A stretch of DNA of 64,000 nt from Icerya purchasi (taxonomy: Eukaryota; Arthropoda; Insecta; Hemiptera; Monophlebidae), in NCBI GenBank assembly GCA_039619475.1, contig CM077116.1, forward strand, positions 248,939,440 through 249,003,439, written 5' to 3'. The notes below the pieces were generated by a model. That model made no database searches, was not told the DNA's origin, and saw only the letters and a program-made list of their open reading frames with translations. The translations under genes and the position numbers were made by a program. This document shows positions 56,536 through 64,000 of this stretch, one piece after another; position 1 is the stretch's first letter, and each line of letters begins with the position of its first letter.

Positions 56536-56638
56536 CTTCAATATTACGCAAACGTTTTGAAAGTTCCTTGCATTCTGCATTTAACTGTAAAGTTTTCTGT
56601 TGAATTTCATTAGCTTCGACGTATAACGCACAGTTTTC
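56536..56638 (-). CDS. TBRG1: TBRG1-like gene, exon with N-terminal coiled coil
   Basis: A 103-bp exon with acceptor CGTTTAATTAG and donor ATTGAAG|GTACAA. It reads ENCALYVEANEIQQKTLQLN then AECKELSKRLRNIE, a helical segment with heptad-like spacing. TBRG1 proteins have an N-terminal coiled coil with an EN-A-L-xx-E beginning at this place, so the exon fits both by sequence and by phase (1 out, completed by CG of the next exon). Earlier exons, with the initiator ATG, should lie to the right of 56638. I could not locate them within the window. Confidence 0.75.
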
Positions 56639-59098
56639 CTAATTAAACGAAAAGAATGTGTATATATATATATGTATAATACATTATGTAACAGCTACTT
56701 TTAACAGTTTAAATTAATATTTATTAATTCAATCATCCTAAAAGAAATCGACTAATATTTATACTTAATTACTCCCTTTATGTAAACAATAAAACACCGG
56801 CGAATTATTTTATTTGCTATGTATTGCATTCAATTTTAAAATACAGTTGAATTCAAAATTAATAAGTTTAAAATAACTAATCTTGCGTTGAAATTAAGTA
56901 AACAAATATTAAATCTTTATAACGTACATATATAAGGCTTGCCATGTATCTACGGAGATGTTTGTACTTTTTCTGGTAATCCTTTTCCATATTAAATACT
57001 TAAAAATTACTTCACCTTCTGTAAAACTAAAAAATAAAATCAATCAATTTTTGATTGTTTACTTAAGTTGTTTACTATTTACTTATTAATTTTTCACAGA
57101 CTCTATAAATAGGAAGTACCATTAGCTTTAAAAATTTTTGTAGTGGAAAGAAGAAAACGGTTAAAATTTGCGTATATATAAATGCACGACAGTCGTGTGA
57201 ATAGTGGAACAATAAAACCACGGAAGTTTATAGTTCAATAAAATTCTATTACACATAGGGAAGAATTTAAACTCGAATATCTTTATCAATTTTTATTATA
57301 ATTAGAGAATTCATATAAAATGAAAAGACATTTCAATAAAGAATCGGTAATTTTATAATACGCTGTAGAATCTTCCACTGTTTAGACTATTGGTGTTATT
57401 CTGTCTGTTTCAGATTTACTATAATCTACTAGTTATTATTAAATTAATATAAGAAATGTTGAATTATAAAAAATCAAAATTGTGGTAAAATTAAATTCTC
57501 ATAAAAATACATGTATTTATTAAAATTATTATTTTAATTTTTAATATTTTTTATGCTACATTAATTTTTTTGTCAATTAAAATCAATGTGAATCTTCATC
57601 TATTTTTTAAAATTGATTAAAAGAAATATAACTAAAGATCATTTAGAGACATTCCTTGCTAAAAAATGTCTCTTGAGATCTTAATATGACACAAATTCAA
57701 AATATGCAAAAACGCATGAAATTCTAAAAATATCTTACAAGTTGTATAATGGTAGATAAATAGAAAGTATTGTTACTTAATAATTTATTATTTTAAAGAA
57801 TGATTTTCAATATTTAGACAATTTATACTTGGAGGAAACATTCTGTGAAATTATTTTGCACCATTATAATATATCCAAATTGTCTTATTTATATTTATAT
57901 GTGCAGTATTTTTCTTAAGTGATTTAAAATGAAAAAAATTATTTGAAAAGTCAAATGCAGTCAAATGAATTTATGATTTTTTGTTAAAAATTATGAGCAC
58001 TAGAACGCTAGAAAAAATCAGTTCAAAGACAATGTTTTTACTTTAAAAGTAAACGATTTAACGGTTTTTAAATTTTTTGACATGGCTCACCACTAAAAAA
58101 AATCTGAAAGAATACAATTTTTATGTATTTTTTTCCGTTCTACAAGAAAATAAAACAATACTGACTGTTTCAACACTGGAACTAGGTCCAAATTGCATTT
58201 TAAGTATTAAATAATTTTTTTTGAGATCATGTTGATATTTGATCACTCTAAAAAAAATTTTCACCTAAAAGTTATTAGTTGATGAGTACTCATGAATTTT
58301 TTCAGATTTTTTTAATCATTGGAACGTGAGAAAAAAAATAAAACGTAAAAACCGATGTTTTTGGGTCCCTAAGGTACAAAAATTTTTTTTGGTGCCTATG
58401 ACTCGGTTCACCCTTAAATTTGTGGTCCAACAAATACCTTTTCACACAAAAAAGAATATAAAATAATAAGGGCATTTCACCATTGATAACAGAAGGTACC
58501 GTTTATAAAAGTTTAAAATGTCATCAATATTTTATTGAGAACATTTTTAAAATTAAGAAGTTTTCTTAAATTAAATATTTTTCAATTTAATAAAGTATTT
58601 TGTAATATAATAATATTTTTATAAAATAATCTGTTGCTAAATTTAAAAAGGTTCCTACTGACTTCTAAAACAAAATTATACCAGTAGAAACTGGCGCGTT
58701 TTGGTTTTGTTTACTATTTGTGGAAAGAGTTTTTTTGTTAGAGGTGTATTATTTCTAATTTTTCATTTTAAAGTATGTTATATTTTCAGCGTTGGTTTAT
58801 TTAAGTAGATATTTAAATTATAACTAATTAAAAGTGTTGTAAATAAGTTTTAAGTAAAAATTTATAATTTGAAATATTTAAAATTATTTGAATGTTGATT
58901 TTTAATGAATATTATCCCATTGATTGTGAAATGCCATTAAATAATATTTTTACCTAATGTCAGGTAATTGTATTGTATGTTTTGAATATTTTGATGCAAC
59001 ACAAGCCTTGTTTGAGACATGTTCCAGTTTTTTTTGAAAAAAAAAAGAGGTGACATCATTTTAGACTGAATAATGTATATTTTTTATGTAGTATGATA
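56639..59098. other. Long AT-rich stretch upstream of the visible TBRG1-like exons
   Basis: No open frame with family resemblance. Between 58070 and 58450 there are related phrases (GACATGGCTCACC.., TGACTCGGTTCACCC..) that may mark an old non-autonomous repeat. The missing 5' exons of the TBRG1-like gene could hide here or beyond. Confidence 0.4.
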
Positions 59099-59106
59099 CT
59101 TTTAGT

Positions 59107-59403
59107 CAGAGCAGTATCTACGGTGGGTGGGGGGGGTCGTGTTCAAACCCTCACCGAAATATCTGTGAAATCATAACTGTTTGAATTAAATGATCGAAAT
59201 TCAGAATAAATTTATTTCTTTTCAATTTTGGACAAAAGTAAAGAAAATTAAAATGTGTATGAATTCTATGGAAATTACTATTTTTTGTTTGTTTTTATTG
59301 TAGTGTTCAAATATTGCATATACAATAATTGATTACAAGGATTTGGTGTACCATTTATAAATAAATATATTTCATAGTAACACACACACTCACACACACA
59401 CAC

Positions 59404-59446
<43 letters not shown>

Positions 59447-59515
59447 AATAATTATTAAAATATTTTCATAACCCCCCGCCGCTGCTTTCCAAATTTTGGT
59501 TTAGATACAGCCCTG
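59107..59515 (-). mobile_element. Non-autonomous hAT-type element, second copy, with 8-bp duplication
   Basis: The ends are CAGAGCAGTATCT and AGATACAGCCCTG, imperfect inverted repeats related to those of the element at 5264. CTTTTAGT flanks both sides (59099-59106 and 59516-59523). The interior matches the right part of the 5.3 kb element in reverse orientation (TTCTATGGAAA..ACTATTTTTTGTTTGTTTTT, GCATATACAATAATTGA) and ends in (CA)n(TA)n at 59383-59438, where the 5.3 kb copy has the complementary tract. The left part (CGTTACA repeats) is missing, so this is an internally shortened version. Confidence 0.88.
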
Positions 59516-59523
59516 CTTTTAGT

Positions 59524-61290
59524 ATTCACGTTTTACTTACTTTTGTTCTTTAAAAGATGATTTAGGAATGCGCAGTTATTTTGCGATTATTTTTTTAAAT
59601 AAAAATTTTTATGTGATCCTTTTTAAAATGTATTATATTTCATTCGGTTTTATAATTCATTGCAGAAATCATCGTTTTGTCGTACCTTTTTTTTTTTATA
59701 TATGTTCGTATTAGTTTCTTGTTTTAAGCCTTATAATGTTGGTTATATTTAAACAATAATGTGTCGAACTTATTGTAACGAATTTAAATGTTGCAATACG
59801 ACGTATCTTTATTAAATCATCTAATTATCGGTTAATAAGATCCAGTAAACTTGATGTTTAATATATATTGTTTTATTTGGAAAGTATTTAATAACAGCTT
59901 TTCTTTTTTTATGAGTAGGCTCATTTTTTAAGTAATTTTCTTTATACGTTATTTTAAATGCAGGAATTATATAATCATGCAGAATATTACTTTAAAATGT
60001 GCTGCGATCAGTTGTAATAAATAAATGTGGGTTTGTTTGCTTACGATTTCGGTGCCGTTTAATTTTTTAAACAAAATTTGAAGAAGTTCTATTCTTATCT
60101 TAAGGTAAATTAACAAACGTGTTATAATCCGTTTACAATCATGTTTAATTGTAGCAAAATTGTTATTCGAATTATTTCGTAATGTGTAATAAGCTATATT
60201 AATTTTAAATATGTGATTTCAGCATTTCGTTTTTTATTTATTTACTTACTAGTTTAGGTAATTGTTAATTTATATTCATGTTTTTTCCTTATAGTGTGAA
60301 TTTATTTTTAATGAAAATGTAACAGATTATTATATAGTTTATAGTATAACATAAAAATTGTTATATTAGCCCGTTGATTTTAACTTTATTTTATTTATAG
60401 TTGGGGGGGTGGTAATCAATAAATTATGATTTTAAGTAATCTTCATCTTCAGATTATTTGTAATTATGTAAGTGTTTTTGAGTATAAACAATATTTGTTG
60501 TTATAAAACTCGTAATGTCCATTGTTATTTGTAATCATATTATTAGATAGAATACGTTTAATCTGATAAGCTATATTTAATTTTTTGCTGATATTCCCCA
60601 GATATAATTTGATGTAAATATAAAATGCTGATCTACTCGTATTTGCTGGTTATTTATGTTTCAGCTTTAAGAAGGGAACAGAATTTAATATGCCAATAGT
60701 TTAAGATAAAAAATGTTGCAACTATTGCATTTAAAAGGTACAACCTTTTTTCTTTGGTCTGAATTATTACAGTTTTATAGTTTATACAATTATATTTACT
60801 TATTACCACTATTGTTTCCATTTTATATAAAGTTCTAGAAATTTTTATTTAAAACATTAATAGCAGTATTGCAGATGATGGAGTTTAAATCACTTAATCC
60901 ACATATGCATACATATTTTAAAAAAGCTGAAGTGTTTAGCAACTTTTTTTTCTGTAATCACAGAGGATCAACTGGGTAAATATTATTTCTCCATAATTTT
61001 TTTTTATTACAGTGAGTAATATTAATCACTAAAAGTGTGTAGACAGCATACTCAAAATTGGTATGTACTAAATTTGGGCTTTATTTTATGTATTATTTAA
61101 TATACATATGTACAAGATGAGTTTAAAAATTCTGGGATATATTACATAAAAAAACGAATACTTGGTAAAATAAATATTTTATTACTTAGAATTCAGCATA
61201 TTTTTTCTCATTATATGTATATTTTTACTTTTTCACTGAGCTGTTGGAAGGCTTCATAATATGACTCGTTTGAAATTTTCTTTGGGAGAT
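59524..61290. other. Long AT-rich stretch, nothing assigned
   Basis: Homopolymer-rich sequence without an open frame that resembles a protein, and without recognisable ends of a mobile element. Confidence 0.45.
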
Positions 61291-61295
61291 CGATT

Positions 61296-62938
61296 ACTTT
61301 TATTTTTTTTTTAATTCCCCCTTTGGGCACGCCAGCTAAGGACCTACACCCAGAAACAACAAGAACGAAAAGAACCGTCAGTTAAATTTTTATTCAGTTA
61401 GATATGGTCAATATAAAGGAATCAATGGATGGTGAGGGGAAGAACAAAATATAAGATGCGCAATAAGGAGCAGGGGGCTCGAGTTTCAGCAGACAAGAAT
61501 ATAAAATAAAACGTTCGACAGAAAGAAATGAACTTTCAAAAAAGATGTGATTGGCGTCGCAAACCACCGTTTCATTGGGGGTGAAAAGAACAATGTAGAA
61601 AGGAGACAAGGGAATAGCGAAAACAAGAGGAAGGGAGAGCAGAATGGCGAAAACGCAAGCGAATCATAGAAGTGACAACAGAACGGAGAAGTGAAGGAAA
61701 TTCAAAGAACCAGTGATTAGAAGGAATATTAGGTTGTACAGACATGTAAAAGGATTGATCGTTATGAAAGGAGAAGAGTAAATATCTGATCAAAGTTTGA
61801 GGTGAAACTTAGTACATAGAGAATTCAGGTTAGAGGATGGAACTTTTTTAAAAAAGGAACGAGAGGAAGTAGCAACTCGAGCAGAGGAACCCGCCGTCTC
61901 ATTATTACTTTTAATTCCCATATGGCTGGGAACCCACAGCAAATCAACACAGATGGAATAGCGAGAAGAACGAAAATGGATAACACAGCGATGCGAACAA
62001 TGATGAAATCGGAAGGATGATCAGAAAAAGGGGAGCTGATCGCTTGAAGAACACTCATGGAGTCTGAAATAACTAAATAATTAGAAAACTGACGACTGGA
62101 GGAAATGAAGATAATGGAGTGTAGAATATCCATCGACTCAGCTGTAAAGATTGAACAGGAAAAAAAAGAGACGAAATGATTCCGAGAAGTTTAAATCCGG
62201 AAGGATAAAAGAAGCTCCAACACCATGAGGTCCCCTGAAGCCATCCGTGAAGATGGTTACATGCGATGGAAATTGGGAATTGATAATGCTGTGGAATTCC
62301 TGTTGAATTATTGCTTGAGGAAGCGATTTGGAAAGTGAAGGTACAAAAAAAACATCGGGAGAATGGTAGAGATTGGCAAAGCTAAAAGAAAAAGTGGGAA
62401 GATTATTACCTGAGATTGTGTAAGGGCAAAAGGAACTAAGGCGAAGGGAAGTGAAAGCTAAAACAGGGATTTTCTTAGGCGTAAAACGCCAGTTCTTATG
62501 AATTGAAAGATAGGAATGAATAAGACTACAGGACGTGAGTGGAAGACGTTTGATGAGAAAAAGATAGCCTAAGTAAGATCTGTGAAGAGACAGGGGTGGT
62601 ATGTTAGACTCTGCGAGAATTGCTGGAATTGCAGTAGACTTAAGAGCACCAAGACAAAGCCGAAGACACGAATTTTGGACAATGTCCAATTTAGAAAGAC
62701 GAGATTTAGAGACACAACCATAGATAAAAAAGCAGTAATCAAATTTAGAACGGACAATGGTTTTATACAAGACGATCAGAATGTACGGATCACCACCCCA
62801 TTTTTTTGAGGACATAGCTTTCAGCAGGTTTAGCCTTTTGATAGCAGAAGAGGAAAGATAATATGTTTAGAGAATGTCAGCCGACTATTGAGAAAAACTC
62901 CACGATAGCAGAAACAGTTAACGTGAGGAAGAGGTATA
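61296..62938 (-). mobile_element. Family M LINE, best preserved RT-end/RNase H copy
   Basis: The minus strand begins at about 62938 with GVFLNSRLTFSKHII, the block after the RT active site. One open frame (62815-62138) then contains KKWGGDPYILIVLYKTIVRS, LDIVQNSCLRLCLGALKS, IPAILAESNIPPLSLHRS and NWRFTPKKIPVLAFTSLR, and ends with IFTDGFRGPHGVGASF, the RNase H start with Ser changed to Phe after TDG. RNase H continues in shifted frames (LVISDSMSVLQAIS at 62075; WVPSHMGIKSNNETA-like residues near 61920). The 3' end shows GGCGTGCCCAAAGGGGGAAT then an A-rich tail (61299-61311). The right border abuts another LINE at 62940. Confidence 0.8.
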
Positions 62939-64000
62939 TTGTTTACGGATAGATTAAACAAGGCAGGATCAGACTTATCGTTGATGGAGTTCCCGTCGGC
63001 AGTAACCAGATATTTCTATGCAGATGATCTAGCATTCGCGGTCACTTCTAACCATCGTCCCTCCATTTGTAAATACTTCAAGATTACAATCAACAATATT
63101 TTAACCTATATGGAAAAACATATTCTACAGTTGGACGAAAACAAGACTAATTTATTAATCATGCACAGGAAACGAAAAAGGGACTACTACAATTCACTAC
63201 ATCTCTCTATACCGAACTTTAAAATTAATATCGTCGAATCACTGAAATATCTTGGTATTACATTAGACTGTCGCTACAGTTTTAATCAACATTTCAAAAA
63301 TTTGTCCAGTAAAGCTACAACGGTTCTAAATAAATTGCACTCCGTGTCTGGACGCACGTATGGGATGAGCACTAAACACCGTTTAATAATTTATAATATG
63401 CTAGTTGTTCCATTATTCACGTACTGAGTATTTATGTTTGAAGAGGCTTTAAAGCGTAAAAGCATTCAGGAAGTACTAGTTAAATCCCAAAGGAAATTTC
63501 TTTTGTTTATTCTCCATGCGCATAGAACTACTTCCGGTGATGCGTTGCGAACAATAGCAGGACAATTGCCACTGCATTCCGTATTGCAGCATAAAATTTT
63601 GTATTTCAAAGGGTTAAATAATCTCAATTTGGAGTTGGATCTAAACAATAGATTTATTGAAATGCAAAATAGCTGGAACAATAGCTCAACTGGAAGATTA
63701 ACATTTAGTTTCGTCCCCGAGGTTAAAACCAATCCAATCAAAATTAATAATATTAATACGTATGTGACGCAATTTCTTACTGGACATGGTAGATTTCAAA
63801 GTTATCTGCACCGTTTCCATCTAGCAGACACCAATTTGTGTTCCTGTGGAGATGCTCCTGAAACTGTCACCCATATCGTTAATGAGTGCGCCAAGTGGAA
63901 ATTCTTGTTTAAAGACGTAAATTGTTTTCCATTAAACAACGATAATTTATCAAAATTCCTGCACACGGCGAATTTTATCATGGCTTCCAAATATTCGGAT
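62939..64000 (+). pseudogene. R1-like ORF2, RT palm to C-terminus, single in-frame stop
   Basis: From SAVTRYFYADDLAFAVTSNH (YADD active site, about residue 25) the frame continues ENKTNLLIMHRKRK, ESLKYLGITLDCRYSFNQHF and YGMSTKHRLIIYNMLVVPLF, then TGA at 63425. The same frame goes on with FEEALKRKSIQEVLVKSQRK, FKGLNNLNLELDLNNRFIEM, VTQFLTGHGRFQSYLHRFHL and ADTNLCSCGDAPETVTHIVN, then ECAKWKFLF, to the edge. The CSCG..PETVTHIV.EC block is the C-terminal zinc-binding motif. The TGA could have arisen from TGG by one change. Endonuclease and RT fingers are absent to the left. Confidence 0.85.
62940..64000 (+). mobile_element. R1-like non-LTR retrotransposon, cut by window edge
   Basis: The plus-strand frame starts at 62939 within the RT palm and runs to the window end, interrupted by one TGA at 63425-63427. 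Its left border coincides with the family M copy, so either a 5' truncation or an interruption lies there. It is clearly better preserved than the R1-like copy at 34.9-37.0 kb. It shares with that copy the R1-type C-terminal TGHGRFQSYLHRF block. Confidence 0.8.

Overview
This window looks like nuclear DNA of an arthropod, most likely an insect with a repeat-rich genome. It is AT-rich, both host genes recognised are split into small exons by kilobase introns with GT..AG borders, and most of the remaining sequence is decayed transposable elements. No bacterial-type genes, operons or CRISPR arrays were seen. I cannot name the species.

Host gene 1 (+ strand, about 6.4-40.9 kb) is an unnamed gene for a Ser/Asp/Glu-rich, probably largely disordered protein. 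Six small exons (6435-19966), a shared exon (34046-34279), a 36-bp exon (37181-37216) and a terminal exon with a stop (40643-40939) keep reading frame at every junction. A separate ATG-initiated exon at 26282-26734 ends in a strong splice donor in the same phase and looks like an alternative first exon. Distinctive phrases are REHLKWQQAAPLPNNPY, MPSVKELAKQF and HSLTARSMSREFREGLKQ.

Host gene 2 (- strand, about 56.6 to 44.6 kb) encodes an FYRN/FYRC-domain protein of the TBRG1 (transforming growth factor beta regulator 1) type. Four exons carry a coiled coil, a basic linker, FYRN and FYRC. Two more downstream exons fit in phase, but their membership is less sure. The 5' end was not found.

Transposons dominate the rest. 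(a) Six minus-strand copies of one RNase H-bearing non-LTR retrotransposon, here called family M, lie at about 0.5-3.5, 14.0-14.95, 15.9-17.0, 18.0-19.5, 47.2-48.6 and 61.3-62.9 kb. (b) Other non-LTR elements are an RTE-like copy (7.05-8.8 kb), a jockey-like relic split by a family M copy (13.3-15.1 kb), a copy flanked by a 15-bp duplication (23.3-25.15 kb), R1-like copies (34.9-37.0 kb and 62.94 kb to the window end), and fragments at 31.5, 42.0, 43.0 and 53.4-54.2 kb. (c) DNA transposons are a mariner with exact ends (20366-21671), a hAT-type non-autonomous family (5264-5967, 59107-59515, fragment at 32.7-33.2 kb), and a decayed Mutator-like element with terminal inverted repeats and TTAA duplications (50132-52256). 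(d) A Helitron helicase relic sits at the left edge. (e) Palindromes lie at 3.7, 8.9, 28.8-29.7, 45.5 and 46.1 kb.

The observations most worth following are the two palindromic repeats whose arms changed together (8.9 and 46.1 kb), the alternative first exon of host gene 1, the GAAAC-core palindrome family that may be degenerate Penelope-type ribozyme ends, and three stretches of unidentified coding-like sequence (17.6, 22.4 and 46-47.2 kb).
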